The notes beneath the pieces are model-generated. The model saw nothing but the letters and a program-made list of their open reading frames with translations. It made no database searches and was not told the origin of the DNA. From Strigamia acuminata (taxonomy: Eukaryota > Arthropoda > Chilopoda > Geophilomorpha > Linotaeniidae), in contig OX442315.1 of assembly GCA_949358305.1 (NCBI GenBank), forward strand, positions 27,680,427-27,744,426: a stretch of 64,000 nt of DNA, read 5' to 3'. Every line of letters begins with the position of its first letter. Position 1 is the first letter of the stretch. A program made the translations under genes and the position numbers. Of the stretch, positions 14,701-25,259 are shown in pieces.

Positions 14701-17700
14701 GAATAATGATGAAAGCTTACACTTTTTCTTTTTTTTACCCGTGTAGTTAATGTCGCCAACAGATACGGCTGAAGATGGAACTAACTGGTTTTTGCCTTTA
14801 CCCGTAATTGATTGCCAGGAGATAAAAATAGTTTTAGGAAATATGCCATCTACATTAAAAACAGGTGAATTGTCAATGTATTGTGAATTGGTTTTGTGAA
14901 TTTGTAATTTATTGTATTTTTTAGATGGTATGACTGTGACAGAAGCTTCGTCAGTTTCATTTGAAGACGACGAGTCAGAGGACAGTATGTGGTTTAAACT
15001 AGAAGAATTAACTGTTCAGCAAGTTCAAGGGAGCTTACCGCCATTATTCAAACCCTCCATTCAGAGGTTAACGGGGAGAACAAATAATTTTGAACGATCG
15101 CTGGCAGTTGTTACAGGTTACTTAATGGTTTATTTACTTGGGCTTTTACTTTAATACTTCTTTTTGGTAACGTTTAGAACCGATTATAGTGGAAATTCCA
15201 ATGAAAAATCCACTGAGCATTCCGCTAATGCTAACTGATATTAAACTTCTGTGGAAATTTCAAAAAACAAATAAGGACGCAGCTGATTCGCCGAGTATAT
15301 CAAATGAAACAATGGTGAGATTATTTATATCGTAATGTTTATTCTGAGATGCTAATTGAGAGTTTATCCAGACGAACGTCACCTCGGAGACGATCGAAAC
15401 TCAAGTGATTCCAAGTCTCGAGCTGGATTCTTGTCAGACTGCAAAAGTGAGAATAATAAATTAAAAGATGATGGGAACGAATTTTAAATGAGTGTATTTT
15501 AAGGTTCATTTGAAACTTACACCCATGGAGAGTGGAAAATTGAATATACTTGGCATGTCATACAATTTGTCGCTATCTGATCAAAGTCAGTCGACTGAAA
15601 ATGGAGATAATCGAACGACCAATTCTACTACGGCTCAAGGGAAACAATATTTTAAGATTCATGGACCACGACTAAATAATACTAAAGCTGAAAAAACAAG
15701 TAAAACTTACGGGCCCGACTTTCGGCTTGATCCTGTTGTCGTTCCTCCGATGCCTTCACTTGGAGTAAATCAAAGCGATATAAATGTTTAATATTAGAAA
15801 AACAACACACTCAATGTTAAACATTTATGGCTCTTTAAGCAAAATGTCAATAATTATAATTTATATTAAATTAAAATTTTACTTTTCAGGTGCTTTTCCA
15901 CAAATTTCCGACTGTAATGTTGTGTGGCGAAGTTCAACAGGTTAATGTTGAATTTGTGAATAAAAGCCATTTGCCCATTGCACAACTTTGCGTGTGCTTC
16001 TCAGCTCCGCAGTACTTTTCTTTTGGCTCAGACTTGACATCAACAAATGAACCTCCTCACTTTGCTTCCACTTTTACTCCGGCCAGCTCGACGGACACTT
16101 ATGCATTTGTTGACGGTGTTGGTAAATCTTTAGAAGCTACAGGGATACCCACTTTGCAACGCGTTTCACGGGTGCCTCTTTGGCTGTCGTTAGAAAAGTT
16201 TACTCATCTGCCACCGGGCGCTAGTTGCAAATTACCTCTTTGGGTACGAGCGCCCGATCAGGCTGGAAAACAGAAACTTAGTTTTCTATTTTATTACGAA
16301 TCCGAAGTAAAAAATTCCAAAATGAGGTTAGTTTTATTTGGATTTTAGTTTTGATTTATTTCGATCTTATTTAAATTGATTGTTTTATTTAATTTAGAAA
16401 TCGTGTTCTTCGTCATTCAGTTGCCATTGATGTAATTAACTCATTAAATATAGAAGCCATAGCAATTCGAAGTCACGGAGAAGCAAATGACAGCGGCATA
16501 AGCTTATCGGTTGCCATGGAAATAGAGAATACAAATGATGTGCGTTGATTGCTTTGTTTTTAAATTTGATTTTTCAATATTTGAATGTTTATTTATTTTC
16601 TGAAGCAGAGTCCAGATCAGGACAACATCGAAATTGATTTGATGCAAATTTCTTCAGCTAGTAAATTTTGGACCTTAGAATCGATGAGTGTAACATCCCG
16701 TCAACTTATTTGTATAAAACCTCGCGAAAGTGCACATTTATGTTTTAGAGCTCTACACTTGAAAGCGCAAGATTTAGAACGTGGGTTAAATATCATATCT
16801 TACAATTATCTACATACTGAAAGCAATTGTTTTGTATTTTTTTTTTTAGTAAACACCAACCAAACTCTAATCTTCTCGAATATTGCTTTTAATGAACGAG
16901 AGGTAAAAGAAAATACAAAAAAATATTTAATTTTTTTTTTTTTTACTAATAACAATAATTTATTAAATAATTTCAGATAAACAGCAGTTTAACGCCATGT
17001 TCTGATTTCTGCCATAGGTCACGAGTATCTTTTCCAGATGTTACGAGCGAAGAATATATTTCCCAGTCGCAGCCTGCACCTTATTCTCTGCCTTTGTCAC
17101 TTGCCGACGAACAGTTCAAAGCATTGGAATCAACGCTTCGCGTACGGTTGACATTGATTGTCTTATGGAAAGCGAAGATAGTTTCTGAGACTAACAGCAC
17201 GTTGGTTATGGGTCAACACCATCTTTTCATTGACAACATCAATTCGCTCGTATCCACAGCACCGGAAGTAAAGGTACAAAGAAAGGGTTTTCAAAAAAGC
17301 ACGACATAACCGACATGATATTGATTATTGATTCAATTATTTAGTGTTATAACATTCAGTTGTTCAGAATTGTGTTTTTGTTGCGTTTGAAATCGATATT
17401 TATCGATTAGGATCGATGAGCCAAGCTTAGTGATAAGTTAGTCACAATTTTTTTTTCTTTTCGTAGCAAGCAGCCGATAAACCTTTCAGGATCATTCCTG
17501 ACCCCGAACGCCCTTTACCGCCCCCACGTCCTCAAGCAGGTCTGTTGGTGCTGACACAGCTTGTGCAGTGCACTATGCTCCATCCAGACCAAGTGGAGCA
17601 TCATTTTGATGTGACAAGAACTTGTTCAGTTTACGTCAATTTAGTGCTTTACAATTGTTCTCATCTAGCGCTGCAAGTTGTAGTGGATACATCCAAAACA

Positions 17701-19749
17701 TCAGAGAGGTAAAGTGCCCGTATAATTAATATTTTTTTTTTTTTAAACAATTTTTTTTTATTTTCTTCACATTTTTGTTGAAAAATATTTTTTTTCTCAT
17801 TTTTATTTCTTCATTTTATTTTTGTTTTAAAAATTTATATATCGATTTTGCGAACGTTTTCGTTTCTTCAAATGATCGAAATTGATATTCTCCACTTCTT
17901 CACGAGTGAAGAAGGGCGTCGAAGGACCATTTAATCTTGAGACGCTCGAGAGTCGTCCTTATTGCTCCGTTTTGCTCTGAGCCTCAATCAACTCGGCACG
18001 CGGCTCAATGTTGGGCGTTCGGCTTTAGAGAACGTGACTCATTTTCAGAATTTCTTTAAGCTGGCTGTGAAATTTTAATTGATCTCATTTAATTAATAAA
18101 TTCTAGGTATTTAATTATTAATTATTATGCTTAAACCAACATTATTGGCTGTTATTGGCATCCTGTCACACCAAAGAACAACATTTTTTATTCTCTTATC
18201 TATTTTTTGACGTCGCTTTCCTTTTATCATCGACATGTTATGTGTCAAATCAACATTGAAAGATGTTTGTTTCAGTTCATCCGGGCATATCTTGCCATTG
18301 TTCTTGTTCATTTCCTTTCCTTTTTGTGCTGATTTTTCTTATCAAAGTAAATCCATCTAAAAAATAATTATTATTTTTTTTTTAAAATTTTTAAATTACT
18401 TTTTTGAATTAATTTGTTTTCTATGGAAAATAATTTAAAGATGTATAGATAAACATGTTTTCGCCAATTCACATCCAGATTTTGGCACCACAGGCGAGAG
18501 TACACTCGTATTAGGGTGCGTGGGTTCATTTATACTCGATCAATTTCCATCCGAATGTTCTGATCACATTTGTCATTTTCCTTATGTTTTTTATCATCAT
18601 CATCTTACCGACTGCGATTGGATGCACTCGTGGCTCATAAATTGAAATTTTTTTCCTTTATTTTCAATTTAAAATTTTAAACATTTATTTCAAACTCTTA
18701 ATCTCTTTACAATTAAATGTTTATTTGTTTTCCGACTAATTAGCATTGGTAATTAATTTAGATACTCCCTTTAACCGCAATGGGATTTGATTGACGTCAA
18801 CGGGTTAACTGAAATAATAAACAAAAAAAAAATGAAACGAGTTTGATTAGCATTTTCGATCTTTGATTTCATTTGCATATCCCCATTCCAGCCTTTACTT
18901 CACTTCACTCTCACCTTGTTTTTATAGTTGTCTTAATTTCTCCTCTAATCCCAACGCCATACTTTTTTTCCCATCCAATTTGGATGTACATTTTGCTTGG
19001 TTGAGCGATAAATAGTTTGCCGTCATTAATTAGAGGTGCGCCCGCTTTTCTTGCTCCTTCTAATGAACTGTGAAAAGGAATTACTTTGCGGCTTCATCCA
19101 CGTGGAATTTACGAGCTTGCCATTTTTTCCAGCCGCCACACATCCTCAATGAAGAGCAAATGGAACATGCCTTTATTTAATACGTCTCTGTTTAGGGAAA
19201 TATGGAAAGTGGCAAACGGCCTTTTATCGTGGCATTCTCGAATGACAGCTCGCAGATCCCAGTCAAGAGTTATACGCCTATATTTTGAGCCGTGCAATGA
19301 ATCTCACGGGATTTGATTCCATTTTGTGTGTAGCGTCTTTTATCCAGCCATTTCATCATTTTTATCGCCAGTTACATACTCGGGGCGAAATCTTTGTCAA
19401 CTGTGATGTAAAACTCTTAAGTTGGAGGTATATTTACGATATCTTTTTGCTTTATAGTTTGCAACTTCAAAACGGCCCCATTGGTCAGCAGCCGTCTGGT
19501 TACTTAGCAACCTATCAAGCTTCGGTTGCTACAAATTTTGCTTGGGTCGGATCGACATTGATTTCTTTACCGAGTTTGATGCCGAAGGAAAGTAGAAAAA
19601 TTCAACTGCGAGCTTGTTTTTATGCACCTGGAACCTATAATATGGGAAGTGTATACGTGGGCGTTAGACGTGTGTCAACACCTGAGGAGCAACTCACCCA
19701 ACAGAGGCCTTGTCCACCGAGTTTGATGTTGGTGAAAAGTGTCACGTGA
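11749..19749 (+). CDS. TRAPPC8: Trafficking protein particle complex subunit 8 (TRAPPIII-specific)
   Basis: Subunit of TRAPPIII, a Rab1 exchange factor and tether acting in ER-Golgi traffic and autophagy. Twenty-six exons: 11749-11905, 11972-12169, 12230-12319, 12388-12562, 12637-12823, 12877-12988, 13046-13167, 13226-13450, 13509-13618, 13700-13844, 13905-14008, 14098-14203, 14264-14434, 14493-14678, 14747-14864, 14925-15116, 15178-15314, 15372-15446, 15504-15764, 15890-16326, 16398-16539, 16609-16780, 16850-16902, 16977-17273, 17467-17708, 19458-19749. They sum to 1501 aa (human about 1435). Matches run the full length: MAQC start, LSFEELVQPFCRLTSE, PWFESYRE, DRIRIFIHEFAVRGL, ATKKWLVG, FQHYELAYQAFH, VRKYAFHMVLAGYRF, SLAEDHINFSIGRQSY, KIHGPRLNNTKAEKTS, YGPDFRLDP, MGQHHLF and ACFYAPGTYNMGS. 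Ambiguities: exon 5 may end at 12817 and exon 7 may start at 13049, both in frame. The 12388 exon carries a Gln/His-rich insert. Confidence 0.97.
14063..14089. repeat. (ATTT)n microsatellite in a TRAPPC8 intron
   Basis: About seven ATTT units just before the acceptor of exon 14098-14203, where they act as its pyrimidine-rich tract. Confidence 0.85.
17709..19457 (+). other. Oversized last intron of TRAPPC8
   Basis: 1749 nt, while the other 24 introns of the gene are about 55-190 nt. I found no coding exon in phase on either strand and no recognisable transposon. It holds a perfect 9-bp inverted repeat with a 2-nt spacer at 17895-17914, followed by a second possible stem (AAGGAC near 17921 pairing with GTCCTT near 17955) in a locally G+C-richer patch at 17890-18050. 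Long pyrimidine runs flank it. Candidates are an intronic enhancer, a structured RNA or a decayed insertion. Confidence 0.6.
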
Positions 19750-19961
19750 TGATTTGATTCTTTTGTTTTGTTTATTCAATTTTCGGTCACTTTTTCTCAC
19801 GTGTGTAATTTCTATTCCTTAACTCGAGGTTTAATTCTATGTAATATATCAAAATTGATTTGCTTCTTATGGTTATTATTGAGGCTCTTGATTAATAGAG
19901 GTAATTTGAATACCGTACATCTGTTTTTGTTTTCTAGACTGGAATTGAACAGTTAGATTGT

Positions 19962-19967
19962 AATAAA
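19962..19967 (+). terminator. Poly(A) signal of TRAPPC8
   Basis: AATAAA 213 nt past the TRAPPC8 stop codon; a second copy begins at 20010. Confidence 0.45.
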
Positions 19968-20019
19968 TGACTGTAATTAATGAAATGATGGAATTGTTAG
20001 TACAAGTTGAATAAAAATG

Positions 20020-22820
20020 AGGATTCGTATTTGAGTTTTTATTTTTGCTTTATTTTGGAAACAAATTATCTTTGAAATTTGATTACGGGAAATTAAATTA
20101 AATTAAATTTCATTATATTAAACAAAACATTCAAGTTCTGCGCAATTAAAGAAGGGTAAGTTGATTTCACGTACAGTATTTACATTTAGTTTAATGGTTC
20201 TGCGCGCACCATTGATTTTTCGTCTTTTTTTTTTTTTACATGCCGAAGTAATGTTAAGTACAACTGATTTTGCGAGGATTAAATGTAAATTTCTACCAAG
20301 TTTAAAGTGTATTATTGTGTAGATGAATTATGCATTTAATGAAACGACAACTGAAAGATAAAATGAAAATAATTTATTGTTTATTCGATAAGACAAAATT
20401 AATAAATCATTGCGGTTGCGCAGATACATGGAATAGATAAGAATAGATAAAATACTAAATTCAAATTTCGTTTTTACAATAAAGACATTTTTCGAATTGG
20501 AATTTGAGGAAAATTATATTTTCTACGAAATTAAATTTGCAATAATGTATATTTGCATAATTTCATAGAGTTAGGAAAATTAAACAGTTATAAAAGTTTG
20601 TTTCATTAGTTTTACGTGATTGATTTGTAGGTCTGGATTCGTCTTGCTGCCTTAAAGATCAATAAAAGACTCTTTTGATGTTTCCTCTTTTCTGCCTCCT
20701 CTAATGCTATTAACTATCATTCGAGTTGTATAAAAATAACTTTTTTCCTACCAGATTCGAACATTTTTTTTTCTCGTTTTATTTATTTTAATTTTCCTAT
20801 GTAAGATGAAACAAAACAAGATCGAAATTCAATTTTTGAAATGAAGTTGTTTCTTTACTTCTGCCAAAATACTTGATGGAAAAAAAATGTAATCTTCCCC
20901 TATAAATCTAATGTTGTGTGCAATTTTAAGACCGGTTATGACACGCAAATCAAATTACCTCCTTTCTTGATCAACTTGTCATCAGATTGAAAGCGAAATA
21001 ATAGACAGAAAAAAAAATACTAACAGGGCGTTGACTGGATTGAAAACGAAAAAATTGATAAGTTTTTAGTAGTAGACTTATTTCATTTCAATAAAGTTTT
21101 AAAAATTTTTTTATTAAAATTCTGCTAGAACGCGACACGAATAATTCGATCAAGAAATTTTTGAATAGCTAATTTTAGTCTTAGTAATGAAGCACCGATG
21201 TGAAAGAAATTTTTATGAAACGGTGGGATAATTTAATCACCAATGTTTAATTAAAAAATATCCAAATGATAGAAATTGAAATGTCGTCGGAAATTTTAAA
21301 TATAAAACGACCGTAGTGTTGCCTCCAGGTTGGTTAGGCAGGTAGGAATAGGCAAGGACGGTGCTAGGAAAACGAACACGGGTTCGTAATTGGATTCGCG
21401 TGGTGCTGACTTTGGTGTGATGAGTCGATAATTGGCGTACAATGGACTTCTTGCAAGAGTGAAAATGAAAAGAGACGAAGAACACCGTCCTAATGAGGTA
21501 CAAGTTGGAGGGGGAAAAAAGAGCATTTCACTACTATCACTCTTGGGTACAATCATATTGCAAACGTTTCCAACTGATAGAGGTTTTATCCAGAAAATGA
21601 TGGCAGCAGTTGGGCTTGGAATATTAAAGAGCACGACTCATATCTATCTTTTTTTTCTTTCTTTCTTTCTTTTTTCTTTGGCTGTGGAAGCGCAGTCGCA
21701 CTCGTGTCGCGATGGGTTGAAATGAAAAAGAAAAGGCAGAAATGAAATGGAAACGAAATCCATAACACAGTTTGGTGGTGCGTTTCAAGTGGATGCTACA
21801 CCCAGAGATCATTTCCAGAAGTGATGAGCACTCCACGTCCAATTTGACCCGCGAGCCCTGGTGATTGCGAGCAGAATTTTTTGGCCACTGAGCTGAGAAT
21901 TGTGAGGTCAACCAACATCGATTTACTTGGGTTGCTAAGGTGAAAATAAAAATTAACGACACGTTGACAAATTAAAACGTGTCCTTTTACATGGAATATT
22001 AACTCCAGACGCATAAAAAATGTTACGCAACAAAAGAAATATAATATTATTTTTTAAAGCAACAATATTAAGTGCAAAATTTTCAAACGTTTATTACTGC
22101 TGTATTATAGCACCTTTGTTCATTGCCATGGAAACATGTTGCTAGATAACTACCGGATATCGAAATAACAAACACATGTGGTTGTTCTGTTTGAAGAGAG
22201 ACGTAAGCCATGAACAACACAATGCGGCAAGAAATGTCGTTCTCCTTAATCAACGTTTTCTCAGGAGAAACCGTGTATCAACTTAGATTAATTTTCTCTT
22301 GTGTTCCTACTAATTTTCCTTGTGGCCTTACGATTACCCGAGGGAATCAATTTTCTTACTGCCATATAAAAAGAGGAACAGATGATCCTCTTTGGTACTA
22401 TCAACGTCCTTCAGTCCTTATGATGGATGCGAGAGCGGATTTTCCTTGTCCGCCCGCGGGAATCGAACATCATGTAATCCCTCCATCGAAAAGCAAAGGC
22501 TCCGCCTTAAGTGTAGGCTTCACTGCGCTATTTTTTATATTTATTTATCCTTAATTTTGTTGTTTTTTGTTTTTTGTTTTCTCTTTTATTTTATTTAGTT
22601 AAAATTGAAACATTGATGTAACTTTGGAAGTTCGATTTTTATTAATTAGCCGTTTTTGTGGTCAGGTACAAATATAATTCTCATTTTTTAAAAAGATTTA
22701 TTGTTAATTGTAACAGTTTTTTTTGTTCAAGTAAAAACAAGTAATTCTAGGCCTTATTTGCATTGAAATAGAGGAATAAAAAGCATGAAAATCCATTTTT
22801 AGATGGAAGGAAATGGAATT
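20020..22820. other. Intergenic region between TRAPPC8 and aquaporin
   Basis: About 2.8 kb between the 3' ends of the convergent genes TRAPPC8 and aquaporin. Mostly AT-rich. Two patches are richer in G+C: 21300-21980, which begins with a TATAAAA word at 21301 on the plus strand and contains only poor short frames, and 22100-22520, with partial RFX X-box-like words and a tRNA-like A/B box pair on the minus strand. Open frames of 97 and 114 codons occur but have no family resemblance or splice support, so I call no gene. Confidence 0.5.
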
Positions 22821-24181
22821 TCAAACTCGACAATCATTGGAGGCTAATTCGGTATCATGTGAGCTGAGTCCGCTATGGGAATCTCGTTTTAGTTGTTGAT
22901 TAATATCGCGCCTACGCCGAAATGAACGTTTGAAATGCTGTGGTCCACGAGATGAATCCTGCGTATATTCGTACGTGAATCCTCCGATAATACCTCCAAG
23001 AATGGGCCCCACCCAATACACCTAAACATTTGGTACGAATGTAGTAGTGGTAAATTTGTATAAATCGCTTCCTTTTAAAAACAAAGAAAAAATTACCCAG
23101 TGATTCTTCCAGCTGTTCATGACTACTGCTGGGCCTAAAGACCGAGCTGGATTCATACTAGCGCCGGTTGAACGAAACTAAATGAGAAAATTGTAGGTAT
23201 TAAAAAAAGGAAATAAAAGAAAGAAAAACCACTACCATAAATCGACGATTACACAGTATACATTCACAAAATCGAAAGAAATTGAAAATTTTCATTTTAA
23301 AACAAACGTAAAAATCACATGAATAAAAATAAATATTTGTACGAATAAGATGAAAAAAATATTAACGTCAACGTCAATCATTAATTTATTTTATACGCCA
23401 TTATTAAAATGCGAATGGCATTTATTAGCTTATCTGCTCACTTCAGCTCATAAAACCGCGAGCAAAATAAATTGCAAAATGGTGAAAAGTGTTTTTAAAT
23501 GCAAAAAGAAAGAAAATCGAGCGGAAAAAAACTTACTCCAAATAAGTGTCCTCCGGTGTATGCCAATCCAATCGAAAGTGCCTTGAAGCCCATATCAGCC
23601 CTGTGAGGATCCACATTGGCCATAACAGTCAAAACGACAACCAAGGTAGACATGAACTCAACTCCAAACGCCTGACTCGGATGCAGGCGAGAATGAAGTT
23701 TTGTGACGCCCAAACCATGTCGAAGTGAAGGTGGTGTCAAACCGTATAAAATCGCTGCTCCAGCCGTCGCTCCCAGACACTGAGCTACGATGTAAAGCAA
23801 TGCTCGAAGCACCGATATATTTCTTGTCACCAACATGGCCACGGACACAGCTGGATTGGCGTGGGCTCCACTGATGTGACCCATGCATTGAATCATCGTC
23901 CCAACAGCAACTCCGAAAGCTAAGGCTACTTTAACCTCTTCAACGAGTGCATTCGTGCCGTTGTCTTGGCTGTCTAAAGGTGTCCAATGGACGCAGGCAC
24001 CACAACCGAGCAGGACGATGACTAATGTGGCTAAAAATTCGCTGCGAACACTTTTCCAAAAGTGAAAACTGCGAACTTCTTCTTTAAAAGGAATCTCCTG
24101 GGGAAGTGTCTCGAGGTAACGACGGACGACCTCCACAGGGGAGTGGGTATTCGTGATACCCCCACTACTGCTCATCATCAT
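22821..24181 (-). CDS. Aquaporin, water-selective AQP4/Prip type
   Basis: Plasma-membrane water channel. Three coding exons: 24181-23537, 23177-23097, 23021-22821, all phase 0, giving 308 aa. Six membrane helices and both pore half-helices are present: [10 protein letters not shown] with NPA at residues 109-111, and GASMNPARS with NPA at 224-226. The selectivity-filter arginine directly follows the second NPA (R227), and a GHLF histidine sits in helix 5 as in AQP4. Other AQP4-type matches are [39 protein letters not shown] and YEY. The residue just before the second NPA is Met, with no Cys nearby, so the usual mercury-sensitive cysteine is absent. The 42-residue N-terminus and the basic C-terminal tail ([10 protein letters not shown]) are divergent. 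The start is the first of three consecutive ATGs. Paralogue naming (Prip, Drip, Aqp4) needs a tree. Confidence 0.95.
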
Positions 24182-24239
24182 CCATCAAAAATGGGAAGGG
24201 CGATACATCCATGTTAAAACGCTCATTACATTGATCTGA
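24182..24239 (-). promoter_or_regulatory. Aquaporin 5' leader with short upstream ORFs
   Basis: A good acceptor (pyrimidine tract, then ACGTAG ending at 24240) would start this leader segment. In it lie an ATG immediately followed by TAA (24231-24226), a 14-codon frame from ATG 24226 that ends just before the main start, and a third frame from ATG 24212 that overlaps the main start codon. Such arrangements usually lower translation of the main frame; that effect here is inferred. Confidence 0.4.
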
Positions 24240-25112
24240 CTACGTAAAACGAACAAGAAAAAATTAATATTAAAAAATATCTTTTTAAATATTTAGTAAC
24301 TGGGATAAAAGTTCATTTACTTCGTTTCTTTTTTCGATTTTTTTTTATGTTTAAAATTAATAGTCGTTGGGAGAATAAAGCTTAAAAGATCACAATCATT
24401 TGACCTTAAAAAAATGTGCTCGCTCTGTGTGCTGGCTAATTAGAAACATTGCGCTCGGAATACTGATAAGGTTACTAAGGAGTTAGTAAAACTTAGAAAT
24501 AAAAAAAAAACCGTTTCTAGTCAATTTGCACGGCTTACGTTAATCCTATTTGGCATTTATTTGAGAGATTGCATTCCTTTCATTTTGTATGTACTTAAGA
24601 TCGTATTGATGTATTGAAAAAGAGCGGATTTTACAGTTGGAAATTCATTCTTTTATGCTCCTTTGACAGACACCATTCTACACTTTGAACGAAATTCTCT
24701 CTCCCCTCTCACTCGAAAGAAGTGTGAAGAGGCAGATGGCAAATTCTCATCCATTGATGCGACTCAGCTCGAGGACATTTTAGATAAATTCCTTGGAAAA
24801 ATCATTCTCGACACATTGGTCAATATTTGCAGTTTGCGAAATGTGAGAATGGGTGTTTGTCGCGCAGAACAAACAATATTTGTTTTCTGCAGGGGAATAA
24901 ATTTTCCATTTCATTCGATTTCTGGTTTGCTTATTTATTACTTACACCGCGTTACACTTTTATGTTATCACCGCGATATTGGCCCCAATTGACACAGACG
25001 CTTCACTATTCTACTGAATTAATATTTCACCAACCGCAACACAACATTGACAACTAGAAACAAAACAGCCGTGCAACTTCAGTTTACAAAAGAAAATCAT
25101 CGCAATACTTAC

Positions 25113-25205
25113 GAATGTTGAAACATTTTCATCGAAAGCATATTTTTTTTCAGCGATGTAGACACGAGTCTTGACTGCCAGATCCTGCTCGCACGTGAGG
25201 TTGGC
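25113..25205 (-). other. Candidate untranslated first exon of aquaporin
   Basis: On the minus strand a near-consensus donor (ATTC then GTAAGTATT, GT at 25112-25111) ends a G+C-richer stretch. That stretch has CATATAG and TATTAAG words 15-40 nt upstream of 25205 that could serve as a weak TATA element. Spliced to the acceptor at 24241-24240 it would make an 872-nt leader intron. The frame through the exon has no ATG, so it is placed in the 5' UTR. The 5' edge is approximate. Confidence 0.4.
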
Positions 25206-25259
25206 TCTTAATAGCCGCCTATATGAACCCCACCCACACAAGTCACGTCGTCGATGGTG

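Noticed and set aside
19086-19316. Plus and minus frames inside the large TRAPPC8 intron
   Set aside because: They overlap each other on opposite strands, have no family resemblance and no phase-compatible splice sites.
22210-22554. 114-codon plus-strand frame starting at an ATG
   Set aside because: No recognisable family, no codon bias, ends in a low-complexity hydrophobic run, and overlaps the tRNA-like words; most likely chance.
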